Below are positions 31,990-42,100 of a stretch of 64,000 nucleotides of DNA, piece after piece (the first letter of the stretch is position 1; each line of letters begins with the position of its first letter). Location of the stretch: the NCBI GenBank assembly GCA_045222555.1, contig JBGUYY010000117.1, positions 1 to 64,000 on the forward strand, written 5' to 3'. The notes beneath the pieces are model-generated. The model did not search any database. It was given only the letters and a program-made list of their open reading frames with translations, and was not told the origin of the DNA. The translations under genes and the position numbers were made by a program. The DNA is from UBA1756 sp045222555 (GTDB taxonomy: Bacteria; Bacteroidota; Bacteroidia; Bacteroidales; WCHB1-69).

Positions 31990-33738
31990 ATGAAAAAATT
32001 ATTCCTCACCCTCGCACTCGTGGGCAGCGTGTTATTTGCTTCACGGGTGTCAGCTTGTACGAATTTTATCATCACCAAGGGTGCCAGCACCACCGGTAGC
32101 TGCATGGTTACCTATGCTGCCGACTCGCACACCCTCTACGGTGAACTCTATTTTATGCCCGCCGCTGATCATCCGGCCGGCTCGTTCCGCGATGTCATTG
32201 AGTGGGACTCTGGCAAACTGCTCGGTCAGATTCCGGAAGTGGCCCACACCTATTCTGTCGTCGGCAACATGAATGAGCATCAGCTCGTTATCGGTGAAAC
32301 CACCTATGGTGGCCGCTCCGAACTCTGGAAGACCCCCGGTCTCATCGACTACGGCTCCCTCATCTACATCACCCTGCAGCGTGCCAAGAACGCCCGCGAG
32401 GCCATCAAGGTCATCAGCGGCCTGCTCGATGCTTACGGTTACTGCAGCGAGGGTGAGTCCTTCTCCATCGCCGATCCCAACGAAGCTTGGATTTTCGAGC
32501 TCATCGGAAAGGGTGAGGAGATGAAGGATGCCAAGGGCAAAACCGTGAAGGGTTGGTCCAACGGTGCCGTATGGGTGGCTCGTCGTATTCCCGACGGATA
32601 CATCTCCGGCCACGCCAACCAAGCCCGTATCACCACCTTCCCGCTCCGCGATGGCAAGACTTCCATCACCAACAAAGAAATTGACAAGGTCTTCCTCCCC
32701 GATATCAACACGGTTTATTCCCACGATGTCATCGCTTTCGCCAAGCTGAAAGGCTATTATCCGAAAGATGCCGATGATGCCCAGTTCAGCTTCTGCGATG
32801 CGTATGCTCCCGTTGATTTCGAGGCCGCCCGCTTCTGCGAGGCCCGCGTGTGGATGGCTTTCTATCGTTGCAGCCCTGGTCAAATGGCTCAGTATGAGGA
32901 TTATGCCCGTGGCGACAACCTCAACAACCGCTTCCCGCTTTGGATCAAACCCGACAAGAAATTGGAGGTGCAGGATGTGATGCAGCTCATGCGCGACCAT
33001 TATGAAGGCTCCTCCATGGATATGACCAAAGACCTCGGCGCAGGTCCCTACGCTTGCCCTTACCGCTGGCGTCCCATGACCTGGGAATACAATGGCAAGG
33101 CCTATATCCATGAACGTGCCACCGCTACTCAGCAGACGGGCTTCTCCTTCGTGGCGCAGTGCCGCCCCAACATGCCCGACGGCTTCGGCGGAATCCTCTG
33201 GTTTGGCGTTGACGATGCGGCCTCTTCTTGCTATATTCCGATCTTCTGCGGTATCAACAGTGTGCCCGAGGAGTTGGAAGAGGGCAATGGCTCCATGGTT
33301 GACTACTCTCCCACTGCTGCTTATTGGCGTTTCACCAAGGTAAGCCAGCTGGTTTACTCCCGCTATAGTGATATGATTGTGCATGTCAAGGAGTTACAAA
33401 ACTCTCTCGAGTCTTCTTTCGTAGCTGAAATCAAAGCAATGGGAGATCGTTTTGAGAAGATGTATGCAAACAACCCTGCTCAGGCACAGGCCGAACTTAC
33501 AAAGTATTCCAAGAACGCTGCCCGTAAGGTGTGCGAAGCTTGGGATCAGCTCTATATCTATCTGTTGGTCAAGTATAACGATGGTAATGTGAAGAAGGAG
33601 ACCAACGGCAAGTTCGACAAAACCAATGGTGCTATTCCGCAGTGTGCTAGTCCTGAGCATCCTGAATATCCCGCTAAGTGGTATAAGATGATTGTGGATG
33701 ATTGCGGTAAGAACATCAGCAACAAGGGTGTACAGTAA
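31990..33738 (+). CDS. C69-family dipeptidase
   Basis: 582 residues. The signal peptide (about 1-22, ending RVSA) is followed directly by CTNFIITKGAS. In C69 peptidases this Cys becomes the N-terminal nucleophile after processing. Other family blocks are SHTLYGELYFMP, GQIPEVAHTYSVVGNMNEHQ, GETTYGGR, NEAWIFELIGKG and HANQARITTF. It should hydrolyse dipeptides outside the inner membrane. About 60 extra C-terminal residues form a helix-rich tail (FVAEIKAMGDRFEKMYANN). It lies close behind uspA and may be co-transcribed. Confidence 0.93.
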   Translation: MKKLFLTLALVGSVLFASRVSACTNFIITKGASTTGSCMVTYAADSHTLYGELYFMPAADHPAGSFRDVIEWDSGKLLGQIPEVAHTYSVVGNMNEHQLVIGETTYGGRSELWKTPGLIDYGSLIYITLQRAKNAREAIKVISGLLDAYGYCSEGESFSIADPNEAWIFELIGKGEEMKDAKGKTVKGWSNGAVWVARRIPDGYISGHANQARITTFPLRDGKTSITNKEIDKVFLPDINTVYSHDVIAFAKLKGYYPKDADDAQFSFCDAYAPVDFEAARFCEARVWMAFYRCSPGQMAQYEDYARGDNLNNRFPLWIKPDKKLEVQDVMQLMRDHYEGSSMDMTKDLGAGPYACPYRWRPMTWEYNGKAYIHERATATQQTGFSFVAQCRPNMPDGFGGILWFGVDDAASSCYIPIFCGINSVPEELEEGNGSMVDYSPTAAYWRFTKVSQLVYSRYSDMIVHVKELQNSLESSFVAEIKAMGDRFEKMYANNPAQAQAELTKYSKNAARKVCEAWDQLYIYLLVKYNDGNVKKETNGKFDKTNGAIPQCASPEHPEYPAKWYKMIVDDCGKNISNKGVQ

Positions 33739-33774
33739 TAGAGGGGTCACGTTTTGTTGTGTGACTTGGCTAGA

Positions 33775-34608
33775 ATGATGAATGTAAAATCAAAATTGTT
33801 ATCCATAGAATCCCCATTAGTAATGGGGATTTTAAATGTCACCGAGGATTCTTTTTACGATGGTGGCAGGTATACGAATGAGACGGCGGTGCTGAAGCGG
33901 GCGGAGCAGATTCTGCACGAAGGTGCCGCCATCATTGATATCGGAGCGGTTTCTACGAAGCCGGGGGCTGCCGACATTCCTATGGAGGCGGAATGGGATC
34001 GGCTGGAAAAACCTTTGTCGTTGATTGCCAAACACTTTCCGGAGGCTATTGTGTCGGTGGACACATGGCGGGCGGAGGTGGCCCGGCGGTCGGTGCTGGC
34101 GGGCGCCGCGATCATCAACGATGTGTCGGGCGGCACGTTCGACGAGCGGATGCCGGAGGTGGTGGGGCAGTTGCATGTGCCCTATGTGCTGATGCATACC
34201 ACCGCAAAGCCCGATAAGATGCAGCAGCAGCCGCTCGGCGCGGATATGCTTCAGGTGATGATGCAGTTTTTCGCCCGCCAGATGGCGCTTTTCAAGGAGG
34301 CGGGGTGCGTGGATCTGATTCTTGACCCTGGCTTTGGATTTGGGAAAACGTTGGAACAGAATTATTTCCTGATGAAGAATCTCTCGATTTTCTATATTTT
34401 TGAATGCCCCATTTTGGTGGGGATATCAAGAAAGTCCATGATTTATAAAATGTTGAACACCTCTCCCGATGAAGCGCTTACCGGTACGGTGGCGTTGAAT
34501 ATGCTGGCGCTGCAGCAGGGGGCTGCCATTCTGCGCGTTCATGATGTTCGGGAGGCCGTGGAAACGGTGAAGGTTTTCAATATGTACAAAAACTCTGATT
34601 GTCAGTAG
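33775..34608 (+). CDS. folP: dihydropteroate synthase FolP
   Basis: 277 residues from the ATG at 33775; a second ATG follows directly. It joins 4-aminobenzoate to hydroxymethyl-dihydropterin in folate synthesis. Family blocks are MGILNVTEDSFYDGGRY, ADIPMEAEWDRLEKP, VDTWRAEVARRSVLAGA, INDVSGG, LILDPGFGFGKTLEQNY, ISRKSMIY and ILRVHDV. Two things are unusual: NVTEDSF replaces the near-invariant NVTPDSF, and DIGAVSTKPG replaces the common DIGxxSTRPG. The short gap to the dipeptidase gene (36 bases) suggests read-through. Confidence 0.93.
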   Translation: MMNVKSKLLSIESPLVMGILNVTEDSFYDGGRYTNETAVLKRAEQILHEGAAIIDIGAVSTKPGAADIPMEAEWDRLEKPLSLIAKHFPEAIVSVDTWRAEVARRSVLAGAAIINDVSGGTFDERMPEVVGQLHVPYVLMHTTAKPDKMQQQPLGADMLQVMMQFFARQMALFKEAGCVDLILDPGFGFGKTLEQNYFLMKNLSIFYIFECPILVGISRKSMIYKMLNTSPDEALTGTVALNMLALQQGAAILRVHDVREAVETVKVFNMYKNSDCQ

Positions 34609-34685
34609 GTTGTAGTTGTGCAACTTCTATAAGGAGAAAAGTGTATTTTTTGGTCAAAATAGTGCAAAAAATGGGTTGTTTTTTG

Positions 34686-34693
34686 TAATTTTG
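34686..34693 (+). promoter_or_regulatory. -7 element of the endonuclease gene
   Basis: TAATTTTG, 21 bases before the ATG at 34715. The leader would be about 14 bases. Confidence 0.6.
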
Positions 34694-34714
34694 CACAGAA
34701 ATTTTTGGTAAAAA

Positions 34715-35830
34715 ATGCGCAGATTTTTTCTCTTTTTTGTCGTTTTTTTGTCGTTTTTTTGCACGTATGCGCAGGTTCCTGCTGGCTACTATAATGCAGC
34801 GGTGGGCAAGAGCGGGGAAGAGCTGAGGACGGCGTTATTCAACATCATTAGGAGTCATACTGCGCTTGATTACAGTGCGTTATGGAATGCATTTACGCAA
34901 ACCGATAAGATGCCGTCAGGAAAGGTGTGGGACATCTATTCCGACCAGCCGGGCGGCACGGCGGCCTACTACTACACTTTCGGCACCGACCAGTGTGGCA
35001 ATTACACACAGGAGGGGAACTGCTACAATCGCGAGCACACCGTTCCGCAGAGCTGGTTCGATGATGCTCTTCCCATGAAAACTGACCTTTTTCACCTCTA
35101 TCCCACCGATGGTTGGGTAAACAACAAGCGTGCCAACCATGCATACGGTGAAGTGAATGCGCCCACATGGACCAGCACCAACGGTTCCAAGCTGGGACCG
35201 TGCAGCTTCCCGGGCTGTTCGGGCACGGTGTTTGAGCCGATTGATGCCTACAAGGGCGACTTGGCACGCAGCTATTTCTATATGACCGTGTGTTATATGA
35301 ACAAAGATTTGGGACAGGATCCCGAGTCGATGTTCAGCGGTTCGCAGTTGGTGGGGTGGGCCCAAAATATGTTGGTGGAATGGCACAACGCTGACCCCGT
35401 GAGTGAGAAAGAAATCAATCGCAACCAGGTGATTTACAATACTTACCAACATAATCGAAATCCTTTTATCGACTGTCCCGAGCTGGTGGATTACCTGTTT
35501 GGGGCGCGACAAAACGAGCCATGGTATCCCACCTGTGTGGATTGGACGGGCGTGGAGATGGACCAGTATCATCTGGAGCAATATGAGGCGTGCCGACTCT
35601 ATCCCAATCCGGCAGGGGAGAAGTGTAGTGTAGAGAGTAATTATTTTAATATCAATAAAATAGAAATCTTTGATCTGTCAGGAAAGCTTATTTACACGCA
35701 GAGTGGAAATGGGGAACGCAAGTGTAGTTTGGCGATGGATGGGATGCCAGTAGGTTGCTATTTTGTACGGGTGACCACCGACCGCACGAGTGAGGTTTTG
35801 AAGCTGATGGTGCAGCCCTCTCGCCGATAG
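34715..35830 (+). CDS. secreted endonuclease I-like protein with T9SS sorting domain
   Basis: 371 residues. The signal peptide (about 1-20, ending TYAQ) precedes an endonuclease I (EndA/NucM) domain at about 25-275. The catalytic block is NREHTVPQSWFDDALPM, followed by DLFHLYPTDGWVNNKRANH and YGEVN. These nucleases cut DNA and RNA non-specifically with Mg2+ and a single metal-binding His/Asn set. The last 75 residues (from about 295, RLYPNPAGEKC, IFDLSGKLIY, MDGMPVGCYFVRV) are a type A T9SS sorting domain. The enzyme should therefore be exported to the surface, where it could degrade nucleic acid for nutrition. Confidence 0.92.
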   Translation: MRRFFLFFVVFLSFFCTYAQVPAGYYNAAVGKSGEELRTALFNIIRSHTALDYSALWNAFTQTDKMPSGKVWDIYSDQPGGTAAYYYTFGTDQCGNYTQEGNCYNREHTVPQSWFDDALPMKTDLFHLYPTDGWVNNKRANHAYGEVNAPTWTSTNGSKLGPCSFPGCSGTVFEPIDAYKGDLARSYFYMTVCYMNKDLGQDPESMFSGSQLVGWAQNMLVEWHNADPVSEKEINRNQVIYNTYQHNRNPFIDCPELVDYLFGARQNEPWYPTCVDWTGVEMDQYHLEQYEACRLYPNPAGEKCSVESNYFNINKIEIFDLSGKLIYTQSGNGERKCSLAMDGMPVGCYFVRVTTDRTSEVLKLMVQPSRR

Positions 35831-35986
35831 GGGAAGGCGCCTTTTGCGAGCTTTTTTTCATCAATAAATGTAATTTTTTGTTTCCATTTTTCCGCACTCC
35901 AAAAGGGTGTGAGATCTTTCACATTGGCCTGTTCAAAAAAAAATCGAAAATCCGTTGAAAAATGGTGCTATTACGAAAATTATTAT

Positions 35987-35994
35987 TATTTTTG
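35987..35994 (+). promoter_or_regulatory. -7 element of the giant surface protein gene
   Basis: TATTTTTG, 122 bases before the ATG at 36117. This leaves a leader of about 115 bases, longer than for most genes here, with a very A-rich stretch just before the start. Confidence 0.55.
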
Positions 35995-36116
35995 TCAGAT
36001 TTTATACCATTGTGGAAAAGTTGTTGATAATCCGCAACTATCCACTATTAACTTATTGAAAACAAATAGAATAGAAAATAAAAAAGAAAATTAATAACAA
36101 ATCTAAATTCAAATTT

Positions 36117-39100
36117 ATGAAAAGGTTTTACACTTTTGAGCCTAAAAATTTCCGAATCTTTGACAAGATGAAGGGTTTTATTGCCGTCGCATTGCTCATG
36201 TTGATGGCTTTAGGTAATGTAGATGCACAGGTTTTCCGCCTTGTGTCGAGTGCTTCAGATCTTAACGTTGGCGACACGGTGATTATCGCTGCCAAGGGTT
36301 ATGATTATGCATTGAGCACCGATCAGCAGAGTAACAACCGTAGGCAAGCCGCCATTACGAAGACGGACGACAAGGTGACCTTGACTTCCGATGTTGAGAT
36401 CATCGTACTGGAGGCCGGTAACGTAACGGGTACCTTTGCTCTCAAGGCACAGGGCACCGCGGGTTACTTGTATGCTTCTTCCTCAAGTAGCAATCAGCTG
36501 AGGACGAAGCCCGCCTTGGATAACAATGGTTCGTGGTCGATTACTATTTCTGGTGGCACGGCCAGTATTGTAGCTCAAGGTACAAACACTCGAAACACCA
36601 TGCAGTATAATACATCTGGGCTATTTAGCTGCTATGGTTCTGCCTCGCAGGCTCCCATCTGCATGTACAAGAAAGTTTGTGCAGAAGTTGAAACCTTGAC
36701 GGTTACGCCGGATGTCACTTCCGCTCAGGCCACTTGGAGCAGCATGGCTACCTCTTTTGTGGCTGAGTTGAACGGCACGCCGGTCACCAACTTCACCCAG
36801 AATGGTAGCAACTGGACTTGCGATCTTACCGGTCTCACTCCCAACACCGATTACACGTTCAAGGTGAGATCCGCTTGTCAGACCGACTTCGAGGTAGCCA
36901 ACTTCACCACGGGTTGTACGGTGTATACCGATAACACGGTGAACGCTACCATCTACGAAGGTCAGGTGTATCCCTTCCATGGAACCGACTATTCTGTGGC
37001 CGATACCTACACCATCCCCATGATGGATATGTACGGCTGCGACAGCACTATCACCTTGGTGCTTGAGGTGCTGCCTCCGCTGAACGTCCATGAGGAGGAC
37101 ATCACGGCTTGCGATAGCTACACGCTGGAGAAGTTGGATGGCTCTGAAATTATATGTACAGAAACAAATATATATTATGATACTTTGCCGGGTGGCGCAC
37201 AGGGTGGTTTGGACAGCATCCACATTGTGAACCTGACCATCGGTCAGACTTACAATATCGACACGGTCATCACGATTTGCGAGACTGACCTGCCGTTCAA
37301 CTTTGGTCCGTTCAACTTCCCCGAAGGAAGCCAGGCCATGGAGATGCCGATTCCGTTGCACTACACCTTCACGACCGCAGCAGGTTGCGACAGTGTGGTG
37401 ACCTTGCACCTCACCATTGGTGAGACCTACGAGGTGGATGTCGATTCTACCATCTGCGAGAACGCCCTCCCGTTCACTTGGAACGGTGTGGAGTTCACCG
37501 CCGCCGGTACGCAGAGCACGACTCTGCAGACTGTGTTGGGTTGCGACAGTGTGGTGAACATGACGGTGAACGTCAACACCAACACCGTCAGCGAAATCAA
37601 CGCTGAGGTTGTGGAGAACAACCTGCCGTATGAACTGAACGGCACGCAATACACCACCAGCGGCACTTACACCCAGATGCTGGAGAATGCTAACGGCTGC
37701 GACAGCACCATCACCCTGAACCTCACCGTTTACATGAACGTGACGGGTGACGCTGAGCAGACCATCTGCGAAAGCCAGCTGCCCTACGTGTGGAACGAGG
37801 TTGAGTTCACCGCTGCCGGTACCGCAAGCGCACTTCTGGCTGGTCAGGGTTCACACGGCGAAGACAGCACCGTGAACATGACCCTCGTGGTGAATCCCGA
37901 ATACAATGTTACCGATGAGCTGGCTGTTTGCGACAACCAGATGCCCTACACTTGGAACGGCGTTGAATTCACCGAAGCTGGTACACAGCAGACCACTCTG
38001 ACCAGCGTGGCTGGTTGCGACAGCGTGGTGGTGATGACCTTGACGGTCAACCCGACCTATGCTTTCACGGTGGACAGCACCATCTGCGAGAATGACCTGC
38101 CCTTCGTTTGGAACGATACAACCTTCGGCACCGAGACTGTGGTGAACAGCGACTACACTTACATCTTCAATGGTCTGAGTGTTGCTGGTTGCGACAGCGT
38201 GGTGACCTTGAACCTGCGTGTCAATGGCAACAGTGCTGAAACGGTTCAACTGAAAGTTTTGGAGAATGAGCTTCCCTACACCTATAACGAAGAAACCTAC
38301 TCTACTCCGGGTACCTACTATCAGCATATTCCGAATGCCAATGGTTGCGATAGCACCATCACGGTGGAATTCGACTTCTATCCGAACATTACGGTGGATG
38401 TTGACAGCACCGTCTGCTTCTCTATGCTGCCTATCACTTGGAACGGCAAGGAGTTCACGGCTGCAGGTACCGATGTTGTCACTTTCGATGCAGGTGGTTC
38501 TCATGGCGAAGACAGCACGGTGAACATGACCTTGAATGTGCTGGAGTCTCCTGTGGCAGAAATCACCTACACCATCTGCGAGAACGAACTTCCTTATACG
38601 CAGAATGGTGTCACCTTTGATGCTGCTGGCGTGCAGGATGTCGTTTTGACCGCCGCTAACGGTTGCGACAGCACCCTGACCATGACGGTGGTGGTGAACC
38701 CCATCTATAACGAAACCGAGGAAATCTCCCTCTGCCCCATCGAGCTGCCCTTCACGTGGAATGACACCACCTTTGAAGCCGCTACCACGTTGGCAGGCAC
38801 TACCTATACGCATGTCTTCCATGGTACCAGCGCACTCGGCTGCGACAGCATCGTTGAACTGACGCTCACCATGAAAGCTCAGAACGAATGCGAATTTGAC
38901 GTAACGGCTACTGCAGGCGAGCATGGTACGATTAGCCCTGCTGGTACTGATACTTACGATTATCATGCAACTCCTACCTTCACCATCACTCCTGAAAGCT
39001 GCTATGAAATCGCAGCTATCACGGTGAATGGTGTGGCTGTTGAAAATCCGGCCAGCCCCTTCACGCTCGAACCCATCGAAGAGAACACCACTGTTGATGT

Positions 39101-42100
39101 TACCTTCCAGCTGATTAACTATGAACTCACTTGGACCAACATCGGCAATGGCGACGGTACCGTCAACGACTCTGTTGAAGGTGTCTTCGCTACGGCTTTG
39201 TGCGGCGAGATGGTTCAGGGTTATGTTGTGAAAGCCGCTACGGGTTCACATCTTACCAAGGTGGTTTGGAACAACTATCCGATTGTGATTGGTGGTAACA
39301 TTGATGAATGGACCATCAATATCCCCATGACGGTGGATGCTTCCAATACCAATGTTGAGGTTGAATTTACGCTTGATCAGTTCACGGTTACCGCTACCGA
39401 GAATGACAACACGATGGGTATCGTTGATCCCTCCACTGCTACCATCGATTATGGTCACAGCGCAGTGATCGACATCTTAGCCGAAACGCCGGCTTACCAC
39501 ATTGAGAGAGTGGTTTGCGGTTCGGACGTTGTTATTTACGGCAACAATACTGATGTTGAAGAAACTTACACGGTTCAGAGTGTTACCTCTGATACTTTGG
39601 TTGAAGTCTTCTTCGCTATCAATACTTACACCATCACCGTTGAGGCTGCTACCAACGGCACGATTGAACCTGCTTCAACCTTTACCGTTGAGCACGGCAC
39701 CGACACCACCCTCACCTTCACTCCGGATGCTTGCTATCATGTGGAGGAAGTGTTGATTGACGGTGTCGCCCAGAGCCCGGTTCCGACCTCTTATGATTTC
39801 GTGAATATTTCTGGTGACCACACCGTTGCAGTTACCTTCAGCATCGACACCTTCTTGATGACGGGTGTTGCTCATGAAGCTACGATGGGTGAAGTCATCG
39901 GTGGCACTGCAGATTGCGGTTCTAACTTTGAATACACTGTGAACGCCTTCGAAGGTTACCATGTTGACAGAATCGAACGTGGCGGCAGCGTGATTGCTAC
40001 CTATACCAATCAGCCTGCTACGGTTACCAGCTACATCAACAATGTGACGGAGGATACGCAGATTGACGCTTACTTCGCTATCAATGAATATGAAGTGACC
40101 GCTACCGCTACGAACGGTACGATTGCTCCTGCTACCAGCACCGTTGCCCATGGCGGTTCACAGACCTTCACCATGACTCCGGATGAGTGCTACGAACTCA
40201 CCGCAGTTACGGTTAATGGTGTGGACATGATGGGTGACGTTACGACCACCGCTTCCGACTATGTGTTAGTGATGAAAGAAAACTTTGCTGCCGCCGTTGG
40301 CAATATCAATAGTGAAATGACGGTAGGTAATGTTTTACCCGGCTGGACGGGCTCCAAGGTATATCCTAACGAAGGAATGTTGAAGTTAGGTACTTCTTCA
40401 GTGGGTGGTGAAATCACACTTCCGACCTTGGATCTCTCTACGGGTGATTTCCATATTGAATTCGACGCTGCTGCTTATGACAACTCCAGCGAGCAGACCA
40501 CGCTTGTACTGACTGTAAATGGTGTTGAGACCGAGGTAGATGGTTTGTTGAGAGGTGATGACAATATGCAGACCTTCACCTACGACTTCACCAATGGTAC
40601 TGCTAACACCGTTATTTCCTTCGAGTCCTTCCAGAATAATCGTTCACGTTTCTACTTGGACAATGTGAAGATTAACACGGGTTCGCCGGCTATCTCTACT
40701 TTGACGGTTTCTCCGATTGAAGGTCCGACTACCGTTGAGGCTACCTTCTCACAGCAGCAGTTTGAAGTGGTTACCAGCGTGATTGAAGGTACTGGTGAAA
40801 TTACTCCTACCACTACTTTCGACTGCGGTGACGATGTTAACGTGACCATGACTGCTGGTGAGGGTTATCACATCAACTACTATGTAGTGAATGGTGAAAC
40901 TACCACTTTGAACACCAATGATGACACTGAGGTTACGGTTGCAGTGAATTCCACTCGCAACGATACCGTTGGTGTAGCCTTCGCTATCAATACTTACAAC
41001 ATCACCGCTTGCACGGGTACCAATGGTACGCTGACGGTGTTGAACGCTACTGTAAACCATGGCGACTCCGCATACGTACAGGTGGTGGCCGACGTGGCTA
41101 ACGGTTATCATATCGTTGAGATTACCGACAACGCTGGCGGTTCTCTCCCGCTTGGTCAGAACACCGACACTGACGTGATGTACGGTTTGGGTGAGATTCA
41201 GCAGGATATTGAGGTTTGCGCTACCTTCGCTCACAACCTCTACCCGATTACGGTTGTGAACAACAATCCTGAAATCGGTACCATTGTTCCTTCTGTTGAC
41301 TCCAGCTGGACTTGGGGCGAGGATGTTCCGTTTGTCATCACTCCTTCTTCAGAATGCTACTACATCAGCGAAATCACGGTTGACGGTACTACGCTGACCG
41401 CTGGTACTGACTATACGATTACGGGTGACACCTACACCTTTGTCAACGTGGTTGACGAGCACTCCATCACGGTGGGCTTCGACACCGTTGTTTACCAGAT
41501 GACCGCCACCATCGACCCGGCCAGCTCCGCTACCGTTACTACGGGCGAGGCCAACTGCGGTCAGAACTGGGATTTCGTGATGGAGGCCGCTGAAGGTCAG
41601 CATCTGGCTATGGTCTTCGTTGACTATGTGTTGGATACCGTCTTTGAAAATCAGGAAGACACCTACACCTACACTGTTGAAGACGTTCATGCTGATCACA
41701 GTGTCTTGGTTTACACTTTGATTGATGAGTATGCAGTCAACGTCACTACCATTGGCGAGGGCGTTACCAACATCGATGGTGATACCACGGCTGTTTACAA
41801 CACCACCCTTGACTTCACCTTCGCTCCGAACGCTTGCAACGAGCTCGTCTCCTTCACCATCAATGATGTTGAGTACATCGACAGCATCGCTTCCATGGCT
41901 TACACTTGGACGGCTACTGAAGATGCTACCGTTGTTGTTACTTACGACAGCATCCGTTACATCATGGCTGAGACCCACACCGGCAACGGTACGGTCAGCT
42001 TCGACTCCACCGTGAACTGCGGTGAGACCTACACCTACGAAGTGCAGGCCGAAGAGGGATGGCACATTGAATCCTGCATCCTCTCTGACGGCGTTACTGA

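Noticed and set aside
32050..33384. 444-codon antisense frame over the C69 dipeptidase
   Set aside because: The sense frame has a signal peptide and all family motifs. The antisense product matches nothing and is a by-product of GC bias at third positions.
36005..36050. DnaA-box-like strings (TTGTGGAAAAG, CTATCCAC) before the giant gene
   Set aside because: The matches to TTATCCACA are poor. There is no AT-rich unwinding region with several boxes and no dnaA, dnaN or other origin-linked gene nearby.
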